Position numbers and translations under genes: made by a program. Under the pieces are notes generated by a model that was not told the origin of the DNA, searched no databases, and was given only the letters and a program-made list of their open reading frames with translations. A DNA stretch of 64,000 bases. Source: Trueperella bialowiezensis (GTDB lineage: Bacteria; Actinomycetota; Actinomycetes; Actinomycetales; Actinomycetaceae). The stretch covers positions 1,922,001 to 1,986,000 of the forward strand of contig NZ_LR134476.1 in the NCBI RefSeq assembly GCF_900637955.1, in the 5' to 3' direction. Below are positions 18,144 through 26,310 of the stretch, piece by piece; position 1 is the first letter of the stretch, and each line of letters begins with the position of its first letter.

Positions 18144-18578
18144 GTGGCAGCTACACCCGAATCGATTGACCTCACCTATCTTGCAGCACGTGCTGCGTCC
18201 GCCGGCAAGGCAACGTCGATCACAGCAATCGACGTTTCCGAACGGCTCGTTCTTACTGACGTGTTCCTGATCGTGTCTGGCTCAAGCGAACGCCAGGTCC
18301 GCGGTCTGGTTGACGACATCGAAGAAGCCATGTATAAAGCCGGCCACGAACGGCTACGGCGTGAAGGCCTCGAAGGTGAAGCCCGATGGGTGCTCCTCGA
18401 CTATGGCGGGCTCATGGTCCACGTACAACACGACGAAGACCGCGAGTTTTATGCGCTCGAAAAACTGTGGGGCGACCAGCCACAAATCGAATTGCCTGAC
18501 GACGTGACTGTAGAAGAGCCCGAGACCTCTGACCTCGCACAGTATTTCCAGCCAGTATTCGACGAGGGAGATGACTAA
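18144..18578 (+). CDS. rsfS: Ribosomal silencing factor RsfS
   Basis: Binds L14 on the 50S subunit and blocks joining when nutrients are short. 144 residues from a GTG preceded by GAAAGGA. Conserved text: DVSERLVLTDVFLIVSGSSERQV, and GEARWVLLDYGGLMVHVQHDEDREFYALEKLWGD (here given as two parts: GEARWVLLDYGGLMVHV and REFYALEKLWGD). Its stop overlaps the next start in TAATG. Confidence 0.95.
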   Translation: MAATPESIDLTYLAARAASAGKATSITAIDVSERLVLTDVFLIVSGSSERQVRGLVDDIEEAMYKAGHERLRREGLEGEARWVLLDYGGLMVHVQHDEDREFYALEKLWGDQPQIELPDDVTVEEPETSDLAQYFQPVFDEGDD

Positions 18579-19279
18579 TGGCAGACCGTCTGCGCTTAGT
18601 GTTTTGGCGCCATGGGCAGACCGACCAGAATCTTGCTTTGAGAATACAAGGCTCGTCAGATTTCCCGTTGAACGAGACCGGGCATGCAGAGGCGCGTGCG
18701 GCCGCCACCGAGTTGGCACGTATTGAACCGACCCGGATTTATTCATCGCCACTGACTCGGGCGATGCAGACCGCACAGTATTTGGCTGACGAAACCGGGC
18801 TGCGCGTTGTGGCGGATCAGCGGCTGTCCGAACGTGCCTACGGGCTGTGGGAGGGCATGACATCTGACGAAATCCGTGACGGCTACCCGGACGAATGGGC
18901 GCAGTGGCGGGCCGGCCGTGAAGTTGAGAGCGTGGGCCTGGAAACGCGGCAGGCCACCGGCCAACGGGTATACGACGCGGTGCTTGATGCCGTGGCGGAC
19001 GTAGGTGTGGATGCTGGTGTGGATGCTGGTGCGCGTGCTGGTGCGCGTGCTGGTGCGGGCGCTGATTCGGGGGAGACGATCGTGTTCGTTGCCCATGGCG
19101 GTTCGATCGCCAATGGGATTATGACGTTGCTCGGGCAAAACCCATCTGAGTGGGTGGGATTGCACGGGATGGATAATTGCCGGTGGGCAATCGTGGAACC
19201 TCGCGAAGGTGGCACCCCGCCGTGGCAGTTGCGGTCTTATAATCGGCGTACAGTGGTGCCGCCTAACATATCCCGGTAA
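18578..19279 (+). CDS. Histidine phosphatase (phosphoglycerate-mutase superfamily)
   Basis: 233 residues. The catalytic RHGQT (residues 10-14), the SSPLTRAMQTA arginine block and the second histidine in VFVAHGG are present, so the active site looks complete. Substrate unknown; in actinobacteria this gene commonly follows rsfS. A 20-residue low-complexity insert (repeats of VDAG and ARAG, encoded by five 12-base repeats) lies between the core helices at about residues 143-162. The gene is translationally coupled to rsfS by the overlapping TAATG. Confidence 0.88.
   Translation: MADRLRLVFWRHGQTDQNLALRIQGSSDFPLNETGHAEARAAATELARIEPTRIYSSPLTRAMQTAQYLADETGLRVVADQRLSERAYGLWEGMTSDEIRDGYPDEWAQWRAGREVESVGLETRQATGQRVYDAVLDAVADVGVDAGVDAGARAGARAGAGADSGETIVFVAHGGSIANGIMTLLGQNPSEWVGLHGMDNCRWAIVEPREGGTPPWQLRSYNRRTVVPPNISR
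19004..19063 (+). repeat. Five tandem 12-base repeats inside the histidine phosphatase gene
   Basis: Two copies of GGTGTGGATGCT, two of GGTGCGCGTGCT and one of GGTGCGGGCGCT, in frame. Copy-number change would alter protein length by four residues per unit without shifting the frame. Confidence 0.9.
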
Positions 19280-19366
19280 TCGGGTGCGGGTGAGCGTTTT
19301 CACTGGAAAGACCAGCGGCGTAATTGGCGCGGCGGTGGACTTGTGAGTAATATAAAACGAGTTAAC

Positions 19367-19439
19367 GGGGCTATGGCGCAGTTGGTAGCGCGCTTCCATG
19401 GCATGGAAGAGGTCAGGGGTTCGAATCCCCTTAGCTCCA
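19367..19439 (+). tRNA. tRNA-Ala (anticodon GGC)
   Basis: 73 bases that fold into a full cloverleaf: acceptor stem GGGGCTA / TAGCTCC with discriminator A, anticodon stem CTTCC / GGAAG around ATGGCAT (anticodon GGC), and the T-arm block GGTTCGAATCC. CCA is not encoded. A TATAAA at 19351-19356 is placed like a -10 box. The accessory island starts immediately behind it, which fits a tRNA-linked integration hot spot. Confidence 0.97.
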
Positions 19440-19477
19440 CAAATGCGATGTCTCGGACATAGTTCCGGGCTTCTCGC

Positions 19478-19893
19478 CGCATTTCTGCTGTGGTAGCAGA
19501 AACGAAGCCGTTCAGCGCCCTCGAGTTCGCCAAAACTGCTATATCAGCAGAAACGTGGGCTCAGGCGGCTCGCCACCAATCTGAGCTGGCTTATCGGAGC
19601 ACTACCGCAATCCTTTATTTACGTTCCGGGGGTACACGTTCGCTTCTCGGGGTAGACAAATCGCCGGATTTGGTACCCCAGGAACGAAACAGGTACCCCG
19701 GGAATGCGTTGTACTGCTCCCCGTTTGTCCCTTAACCCTTACCATCTGGTGGTGGGCTTGGCTCTTCGTTGCGGGGATACCGCTTCGAGTCCGCATAACA
19801 GGTGACCTAGCGTAATCTCATTGCCAAAAAGCATGAAATTGGCCCTTTTCTCATGTGTTACGCGGAGCGGGCCGAGTATGGGTTCTGCCGCAG
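19478..19893 (+). repeat. Duplicated non-coding block R1, copy 1
   Basis: About 416 bases that recur in the same orientation at 24823-25230 with roughly 80% identity by eye. Both copies hold two palindromes of the form CTGCT-N5-AGCAG (here 19483-19501, extended to TTCTGCT/AGCAGAA, and 19536-19550) and a nested palindrome built from four GGGGTA/TACCCC blocks (about 19622-19707). Reading frames across it are broken by stops in at least one copy, so I regard it as non-coding. Function unknown. Confidence 0.75.
19649..19679 (+). repeat. 31-bp core of R1, orientation 1
   Basis: Segment bounded by GGGGTA and TACCCC. It is the exact reverse complement of 24995-25025 in copy 2, while the sequence on both sides is in the same orientation in the two copies. 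This is what an inversion between the short inverted ends would leave. Confidence 0.85.
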
Positions 19894-19903
19894 GTGCTCC
19901 TCT

Positions 19904-20374
19904 CTACTCGTCACGGTTAGGCTTCTGTATAACAAGGGTTAGGAGAGGAGTAGCAAAAAGAAGGGGGATGATGAGAGATATTTGGGGTAGCTGATAGACA
20001 TGCGGCAAGTTGACGTTACTCACCGATGGTAAATATAGCATCAGACCTAGGCTGAAGCTGGTGAGTGCCGAAAACGCAGATAGGGCGTATCTGTGGGTGG
20101 CCAATCCTACGAATGTGGAAATTACGAAGCTTATGAACAGGAACGCTATTGTCGTGGCAAGGATGATGCCTTTTTTGAGGAACAAGCCGATAAGTACGGT
20201 TAGTGAACTCATCTCGAGTATGGATGCTAAAAGCGTGCCTGCTTCGTTGACTTTGGTCACGAAATAAAAAAGTGCCAGGGCAACTAACTGTGTTGACCCA
20301 ACAAACGCAATAGCTTTAAGTGGGACAGCAGAAGATAGTGACGATTCTTGCTGCTTATTATGGCAATCATCCAA
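19904..20374 (-). CDS. Small multi-pass membrane protein, unrecognised
   Basis: 156 residues, probably starting at a TTG (20374) with GGGGG about eight bases ahead. Four clear hydrophobic segments (for example AIAFVGSTQLVALALFYFV, MSSLTVLIGLFLKKGIILA, TTIAFLFISFVISTFVGL and ISLIIPLLFATPLLTLVI) indicate an integral membrane protein. No family recognised. Base composition is more AT-rich than the core genes, as expected for acquired DNA. The complementary-strand frame is a shadow. Confidence 0.55.
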   Translation of the reverse strand: MDDCHNKQQESSLSSAVPLKAIAFVGSTQLVALALFYFVTKVNEAGTLLASILEMSSLTVLIGLFLKKGIILATTIAFLFISFVISTFVGLATHRYALSAFSALTSFSLGLMLYLPSVSNVNLPHVYQLPQISLIIPLLFATPLLTLVIQKPNRDE

Positions 20375-20437
20375 TTATTGCCCCCAAATCCATAGCGCAG
20401 TTTATCCGTTCAACTAATCATAATACGGAGGACGTTT

Positions 20438-20536
20438 ATGGCGAAAGACGGAACCAACCGGGGCGGACGGCGCGTGCGGGCGGGGGCGAAACCTGATGTT
20501 TTGGATGTGACGCTCGCGAATATCACTGACGGCTGA
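20438..20536 (+). pseudogene. Phage terminase small subunit, N-terminal relic
   Basis: A GGAGGA site precedes an ATG that opens a 32-residue frame, MAKDGTNRGGRRVRAGAKPD followed by 12 residues and a TGA. This N-terminus (…DGTNRGGRRVR.G.KPD) is characteristic of small terminase subunits of phages of Gram-positive bacteria. The rest of the protein and all other phage genes are missing, so this is a prophage or phage-satellite remnant. Confidence 0.6.
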
Positions 20537-20812
20537 GATCCAGAAGCGCCGGTCGAAATGTAGCCCAGCTATGATTGCGCACGAAAATCTACACTAGTGA
20601 TCGAAAGCTCGCGACTGCAAGGCACCCCGGAGCATTTCGTACTACAAGTATCAAAATGACTAGGCGCTCTCAGTGAATGAAAGCGCCTCTGGCACTGTCA
20701 AAAGTAAAGAGGGGAAGGGCTCGGTCGTGCGATAAGTACCAGGCGCTAAGGATGGTACATTTTATGCTGTGCAACAGCGCACCTAGATATTTACACCGAC
20801 CCGCGGAATACG
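20537..20812. other. Gap with hairpin and short repeat R2 (copy 1)
   Basis: No gene seen. AGGCGCT (20662-20668) and AGCGCCT (20682-20688) form a hairpin. The following stretch (about 20689-20731, beginning GGCACTGTCAAA) recurs at about 26312-26354 just ahead of a truncated duplicate of the next gene, so it probably carries that gene's promoter or leader. Confidence 0.6.
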
Positions 20813-21724
20813 ATGGTTGAACTCACTCCTAACGCTCAGGCTTGGGCTATCGCTAGTTGGCTTGGTGATCCGACAGCGCCAGCCATCGATCTGCCGCGTA
20901 TCAACGACCTTCTGGAAGGTTTCGGACACTCTGATGAAGAGCTGCTTCGTGAGGTTCCGGATGAAGTCAGCGGCGCCGAACGTGCGTTGTTGATCTTTTC
21001 TGAATTGCTGCGCAGCATACCTGACTATTCTGAGCCAGTGAATTTTCCGTCGGTGACGGAAGATAAACGACGACGGCTGTCTTCGCACTTCGTCCAAACC
21101 TATTCGGAATGCGTGTCGGAATCTTTCGTGGTGATGCCATCGAAATCCGGTCAGTGGCAGCTAACGGACGATTATGCTGGCGGAACTCAATGGTGGACGA
21201 CGCCAAGCGTGGAAACCTTCCAACCGATCACCTTTTATCGAGGCCAAGTTTTGTCTCCGGTGCTCTCTCAGAATTTACAATTGTTTGGGTCAATGCCTAT
21301 CCATGACTTGTTCTTCGAAGGTGATATCACGGAAGTTCCCATGAAAATTATGAGGTGGAAGGCGACTGATAAATCAGGGATGCGCGTTGTTGATCCGCAG
21401 GATTTTCAATGCGATGTGGGGCAGATTCTCAGAATTAACAGCGCCAGCGATTTCGTGGATCTTACCGAGGCCCACCCGTATCGGGCGGACTGCACGGTGC
21501 CGACCAACCGCCCTGACTGGGAACTTTATGGTTATGAGGTTCTTCCGCATTGGGCTGCGATTGCCCGCGAATACGCTGGTGTTTCACTGAGTGCCGAGGC
21601 GTATCTTGAAAGTTCTTGGACTCCGTTACAGACACAGCATGGCGCCACTCGAATATCTGGCTGGATCCCCGAGGTCGTCTACCTGCTGAGAAGCCCACGT
21701 GCGGCTGAAAACGAGTGTCAGTAA
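20813..21724 (+). CDS. Unrecognised soluble protein, duplicated in the island
   Basis: 303 residues from an ATG with GCGGA upstream. No signal peptide or membrane segment, acidic overall, with aromatic-rich segments (GGTQWWTTPSVETFQPITFY; WELYGYEVLPHWAAIAREYAG). I do not recognise the family. The last about 45 codons recur, slightly diverged, at 26356-26460 next to the same upstream sequence, so the gene was once duplicated and the second copy lost its body. Such duplicated soluble proteins in polymorphic loci can be immunity proteins, but nothing in the sequence shows this here. Confidence 0.7.
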   Translation: MVELTPNAQAWAIASWLGDPTAPAIDLPRINDLLEGFGHSDEELLREVPDEVSGAERALLIFSELLRSIPDYSEPVNFPSVTEDKRRRLSSHFVQTYSECVSESFVVMPSKSGQWQLTDDYAGGTQWWTTPSVETFQPITFYRGQVLSPVLSQNLQLFGSMPIHDLFFEGDITEVPMKIMRWKATDKSGMRVVDPQDFQCDVGQILRINSASDFVDLTEAHPYRADCTVPTNRPDWELYGYEVLPHWAAIAREYAGVSLSAEAYLESSWTPLQTQHGATRISGWIPEVVYLLRSPRAAENECQ

Positions 21725-21951
21725 CCGTTAACAAGTAACCCAGCTGAGATCGTGCAAGAAAATGTGTGGATTCGAGATGGTGGGACGAAATGTCTACAGT
21801 GACTACGTCGATCTGGGGTCCCGGATGTTCCACGATCTGAGCGCTAAAGAATGTAGTTCTTCCACAAAACTTGCTATTGGCAGGAAACAGTACCAAAATG
21901 ATCTATGTGCTCACTTATTAAAGGCATGCTGTATGAAGAAAGGTTAGGAAT

Positions 21952-24397
21952 ATGAATCCTCCTAATAAAATTCTCGCGGGGGGGGGAGCTAGTTTCTAAG
22001 AAGCTCGGTGTGCTTCTTACGATCTTTCTTCTCTTCTCTGGAATTCTCGGCGTAACGCAAGTTCAGGCATCGCCGTCAGAGTTTACGCATAATAATGCGT
22101 TTACTAACATCAAGGTAGAAAACACATCCAATCCGGGTGGGTCTGCGACGTACCAATGGGACAGCATTTCTATCACCGCCGATTGGCGTTTACCCGACCC
22201 CATTCTTGAAGACGGTTCTGTCAATCCAGAAGGTACAAAAGTGGGGGATACCTTTGGACTCGAGTTGCCAAAACAGTTAACGTACTACGGTGCGTTAGGC
22301 GACAAAGACCTCATGATTGATGACCATAAGGTCGGCGTATGTAAACAAACCCCTTACAACTGGGACACGGATGAGCCCGCAAAACTGCTGTGTACTATCA
22401 CAGATCTGGGAGGGTTTACCGAGAATCTCAATGGAAAACTCGCCATTAATGCCCAGGTGCGCTCGACCGAACATGTAACCGAGTTTGAGTTCAATATTGG
22501 TACAGAGATTATTTATGTTCCAGTGCCAGGAGGCGAAGTCCTTCCGATTCCGCTCGAGCCCAGACTATCTGAGCCAACTAAAAATGGATGGGTGGGGGCA
22601 TCAGGAAATCTCGTCTGGCGGATCGCGATTCCCTCATCAGCCGCGGACTCGACAGGCCGAATCACAGTAAGCGATAAAATGCTATCGGGTACGGGGGAGC
22701 CTCACGAGCTCGCATCCGGGCCCGAAGGCTTCAAGATTAAGTCCTTGGAGTTGGAGAGAGGCGACGACGGACGCCTCTATTCGAAGCATGATCCTGAGCA
22801 ATGGACGGATCTTCCGGCAGATTATATTGAGGAAAACACCGCTGAAGCGGGCGAGACTTCTTTCAGTCTGAAATTCCGTACTTATCCTGGTGAACTGCGC
22901 GAATACCGAGTTGAATATGAGACGAAGCCGAGTGGCGACGTGCTTGAAGGCGATAGATTCGTGAATGAAGCCAAGGTTGAGACTACACAAATCACTCGGG
23001 AAGTGGAGTATCAAGCGTCGGTGGAAATCACCGCGAACGGTGATGCGTACACGCGTTTCTCTATTTCGAAACAGCTCGAAGGCGAAGCTGTCAACCGAAT
23101 ACCGGACGACACAACATTTAAGGTTTCATATACCGTCAATGATGATCCGACGGTTAGAACTGTTGACATCTACGGTCTCGGCAACGTGAGCAAGTCAATT
23201 AGGCACCTTAAGCCTGCGGTTTTCACGATCAAAGAAATTGAACTGCCAGCCGTACCGGGAATTTCTTGGGACGAGTATGCGATAACCGGGCAGGGCGTTG
23301 TTGACAATGGCGATGGAACCTACACGGTTGATCCTGGTGAAAACCAAATTGTTGACCTCGTGTTGACCAACAAAGCCTCAATAAAGCGGACTCAAGTCAC
23401 TGGTTCTAAGGTGTGGGAGGGCGGTCCTAGTGTTCGCCCGGAGGTGACTTTGCAGCTGTTCCGTAATGGGGTTGCTGTGGAAGGGTCTGAGGTTACTCTT
23501 GCTGATGGGCAGACCAGTGCGACGTGGTCTGATCTTGAGGAAACTGATTTTGATGGCAATCCGTATGTCTACACGGTAGATGAGGTGGATGTTCCGGATA
23601 ATTACACGAAGTCGGTGTCTGATGATGGGTTGACGGTGACGAATACCTACACGCCGGGAGTTACGACTATCACTGGTTCTAAGGTGTGGGAGGGCGGTCC
23701 TAGTGTTCGCCCGGAGGTGACTTTGCAGCTGTTCCGTAATGGGGTTGCTGTGGAAGGGTCTGAGGTTACTCTTGCTGATGGGCAGACCAGTGCTACATGG
23801 TCTGATCTTGAGGAAACTGATTTTGATGGCAATCCGTATGTCTACACGGTAGATGAGGTGGATGTTCCGGATAATTACACGAAGTCGGTGTCTGATGATG
23901 GGTTGACGGTGACGAATACCTACACGCCGGGAGTAACCACTTTCACTGCCACTAAAGTATGGGAAGGCGTCGATGACGATGAGCTGCCGGAGGTCGACTT
24001 GCAGTTATACCAGAAAGTCGATGATGGCTCCGAAGTTGAATTCGGCGATCCGGTAAAGGTTAGCGCGGACTCGGAGTGGAGCTACACGTGGACAGATCTG
24101 CCAACGACCGACAACTCGGGAACTCCCTATTCTTACAGAGTTGACGAACTAAACGTTCCTTCCGGGTTTAATAAAACCGTTTCTGAGGATGGGTCTGTTG
24201 TTACGAACACACGAATCCCCGATGATCCGCCTGTTCCACCAACGACACCTCCGATCGTTGACTCAAAGCAGCCTCCTGCGTTGCCTCTAACTGGCGCATC
24301 GGGTTATCAAACCCTCGGAACAGTCGGGCTCATCGCTCTGCTGGTCGGAAGCGCATTGTCTCTGCTTAATCGGAGGCGTCAAAAGCCAACGAGTTAA
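21952..24397 (+). CDS. LPXTG-anchored CnaB-repeat adhesin, start region out of frame by a G9 tract
   Basis: Surface protein for sortase anchoring. The uninterrupted frame runs from GTG 22010 (795 residues), but that start cuts off the basic n-region of the signal peptide. A better start is the ATG at 21952, with AGGAAT directly before it; it runs into a TAA after 15 codons because of nine G at 21978-21986. With eight (or eleven) G the ATG frame joins the adhesin and gives a full signal peptide (MNPPNKILAGGELVSKKLGV then a hydrophobic stretch, cleavage near VQA-SPS). Numbered from 22010: MSCRAMM-like N-terminal domains to about 460, three CnaB-type domains (464-554, 555-645, 646-735; the first two nearly identical), a Pro-rich linker, LPLTG at 758-762, a membrane helix and an Arg-rich tail. 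Paralogue of the gene at 31477. Confidence 0.85.
21978..21986 (+). promoter_or_regulatory. Poly-G (G9) tract in adhesin signal-peptide region
   Basis: Nine consecutive G, nine codons into the frame that begins at ATG 21952. Homopolymers of this length are prone to slipped-strand mispairing. Loss of one G, or gain of two, restores the adhesin frame; the present length is the off state. Confidence 0.8.
23399..23944 (+). repeat. Two tandem 273-bp repeats encoding CnaB domains
   Basis: Units at 23399-23671 and 23672-23944 are almost identical; I see only a handful of differences, such as GCGACG versus GCTACA inside the unit and a few near its end. A third, diverged unit starts at 23945. Homologous recombination can add or remove whole domains in frame. 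Confidence 0.92.
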
Positions 24398-24822
24398 ACA
24401 GGTTTGAGTCTCTCTAGTCCACGAACAGCTAGATGGCTTAGCGCTCCGCCAGCGTTCTAAGGTGCGAGCAAACTGAACTTTTGTTCGCCTGAAGGGGCCT
24501 AATTAGGAAGGCAACGCGCTTGGAGTTCTATTACCTAGTCCGGCTTGTGTCCCCTTGCCGGATTCGAGACTCGACCTTCCAAGAGAACTGGTAAACACGG
24601 CGTTTATCAGATCCCCTCTGGAAGGGAAGGTGCCGACTCTTATTGTAAGGGTCGGCACCTTCGTCTGTACTCCTGCTTCTTGTTCATCTGGGATGACAAT
24701 AAGCCTATATAGCGAAGCGTAACGATGCACTTTCGATTGAGAGTGGTCTATCTCGTCGATGGTGAGGACCTCGTAGTCCTGCAGGCTAGATTTCACGATA
24801 GTGATCGTTAGGGGCTACTCTA
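24398..24822. other. Gap after the first adhesin, with a strong hairpin
   Basis: AAGGTGCCGAC (24627-24637) pairs perfectly with GTCGGCACCTT (24651-24661), with a further CTTA/TAAG inside. No T run follows on either strand, so it is a poor intrinsic terminator, though its place downstream of the adhesin suggests a 3' end. A minus-strand frame (24503-24796, GTG start) crosses the hairpin; I do not accept it as a gene. Confidence 0.5.
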
Positions 24823-25230
24823 CGCATTTCTGCTGTGGTAGCAGAAGCGAGGCCGGTTAGCTCCCTTGAGTTCACCAAAACTGCTATATAAGCAGAAACG
24901 TAGGGATTAGGCGACTCGCCACCTATTTGCGCTGGCTCATTGGAGCACTGCCGCAATCCTTTATTTGCGTTCCGGGGGTACACGTTCACTTCCAGGGGTA
25001 CCAAATCCGGCGATTTGTCTACCCCAGGAACGAAACAGGTACCCCGGGAATACGTTGTACTGCTCCCTGTTTGTCCCTTAACCCTATGGTGGCTCGGGTC
25101 TTCGGCGTGAGAATACCTTGCTATGTCCGCGTAACAGGTGACCTAGCGTAATCTCATTGCCGAAACCATGAAAAGCGGCGCTTTTTCACCTGCTGTGCGG
25201 AGTGTGCCGAGTATAAGCCCCTCTGCGGGC
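24823..25230 (+). repeat. Duplicated non-coding block R1, copy 2
   Basis: Second copy of the block at 19478-19893, same orientation. The paired palindromes are at 24828-24846 (TTCTGCT-N5-AGCAGAA) and 24881-24895 (CTGCT-N5-AGCAG; the spacer differs from copy 1 but the arms are kept). The nested GGGGTA/TACCCC palindrome is at about 24969-25052. The roughly 165 bases behind it, to 25397, hold only a small hairpin (CCAGCG/CGCTGG). Confidence 0.75.
24995..25025 (+). repeat. 31-bp core of R1, orientation 2 (inverted)
   Basis: Exact reverse complement of 19649-19679, bounded by the same GGGGTA and TACCCC ends, inside flanks that are not inverted. Confidence 0.85.
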
Positions 25231-25397
25231 ACAACCAATTTTCGCCGACTGGGCGAACCAAGAGGGATTCCGGCGGGATATTGTCTGAAATGAACCGTGT
25301 CGCGTGATATAGCCGCGTGAGATAGTCGGAACGATGTCGTGAAATCCCTCAGCTACCCAGCGTAACGACCGCTGGAAGATGGCTAAGGGCTGTGATC

Positions 25398-26288
25398 CTA
25401 TGAGCCGTGGTGGTCGAGCCAGAATCCGGTTGTACCCGTGAGGAATACTTTCCCATCAACAATACTTCCAACCTTGGGTGCAGGTGTGGTTGTGATAGGT
25501 AGCGCCAAGGTGACAGGGATGCTGCAGTCAGCGTGAATGCGGTACCACTGCTTGCCAGTGAGCTGGTTGACCACTATCTCAACGTCCTTGCAGACTGCTT
25601 TGAACATGCTGATAGCGCTGGCTTCTTCTGCCGTCGCGTCGCCACCGTATACGGCGAATAGCCACGGGCTCGTGACAAAGCGCGGACCAATATACATTTC
25701 ACCGGGGAATCCGTCGGCAACGTCTTCCGTGGCGAGAGTAGGCGAGGCGAGAGGAGTTTGGGTCTTTTTCCACGCGTCTTCGTTGTCGAACACGTCAACG
25801 TCTACTGCAATTGCACCGAGGTAGTAATCGTCGTAACGAGCCGGTTCTCCCACGGCTTTGAGCGGATAGAGGGGGTACATGTGTGGGTCGTCAACCTGGG
25901 CCAAGATCTTGGTTAACACATCGCCTTGTTCATCCATGACGGTCAGCTCGACCAATCCTGGCGTGAGCTGCCATGCCTCAACGCAAATACGTGGTGTTCC
26001 GTGGACAGTAAACGATTCGCCCGATACGCCGTCCGTGGATTGAAACAGCGACAGTGCGGAGCCCGACGGATCATTGTAGACGACGACGTGCTCCCACTGG
26101 GATTTAGTCTGCACGCCACGAAGCGCCGAGCGGTCGATAAGGGTGAGATTTGCTTGCCAGTCAGGCAGGTAGCCTATGGCCTCTAAAAAATGTTCCTCCA
26201 CAGTGACAAGTATCGCATACGTTACGTGATGGAATGCGGTGTATTTGCGGTTCGCGGTTGCCCTTGTGCCGGGTGTCAACCAACGCAA
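25398..26288 (-). CDS. Unrecognised protein
   Basis: Open frame of 296 residues (TTG at 26288); a GTG at 26201 would give 267 residues starting VEEHFLEAIGYLPDWQ, but neither has a clear ribosome site. The body looks like a genuine soluble protein with balanced composition, for example SQWEHVVVYNDPSGSALSLF, GLVELTVMDEQGDVLTKILA and PGEMYIGPRFVTSPWLFAVY. No signal peptide, no membrane helix, no recognised family. It lies between R1 copy 2 and the truncated duplicate, in the slot that holds the small membrane protein in the first module. Confidence 0.6.
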   Translation of the reverse strand: MRWLTPGTRATANRKYTAFHHVTYAILVTVEEHFLEAIGYLPDWQANLTLIDRSALRGVQTKSQWEHVVVYNDPSGSALSLFQSTDGVSGESFTVHGTPRICVEAWQLTPGLVELTVMDEQGDVLTKILAQVDDPHMYPLYPLKAVGEPARYDDYYLGAIAVDVDVFDNEDAWKKTQTPLASPTLATEDVADGFPGEMYIGPRFVTSPWLFAVYGGDATAEEASAISMFKAVCKDVEIVVNQLTGKQWYRIHADCSIPVTLALPITTTPAPKVGSIVDGKVFLTGTTGFWLDHHGS

Positions 26289-26310
26289 AGAGTGCTAGCC
26301 GATTGAGGCT

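Noticed and set aside
19300-19533. Minus-strand frame across tRNA-Ala
   Set aside because: Part of its translation comes from the tRNA itself, a familiar artefact; the rest lies in the R1 block.
24503-24796. 97-codon minus-strand frame after the first adhesin
   Set aside because: It starts with GTG without a good ribosome site and crosses an 11-bp perfect hairpin; no family resemblance. The first 45 residues look protein-like, so a decayed gene cannot be excluded.
24786-25004. Minus-strand frame in R1 copy 2
   Set aside because: The equivalent frame in R1 copy 1 has several stops, so the conserved unit is not coding.
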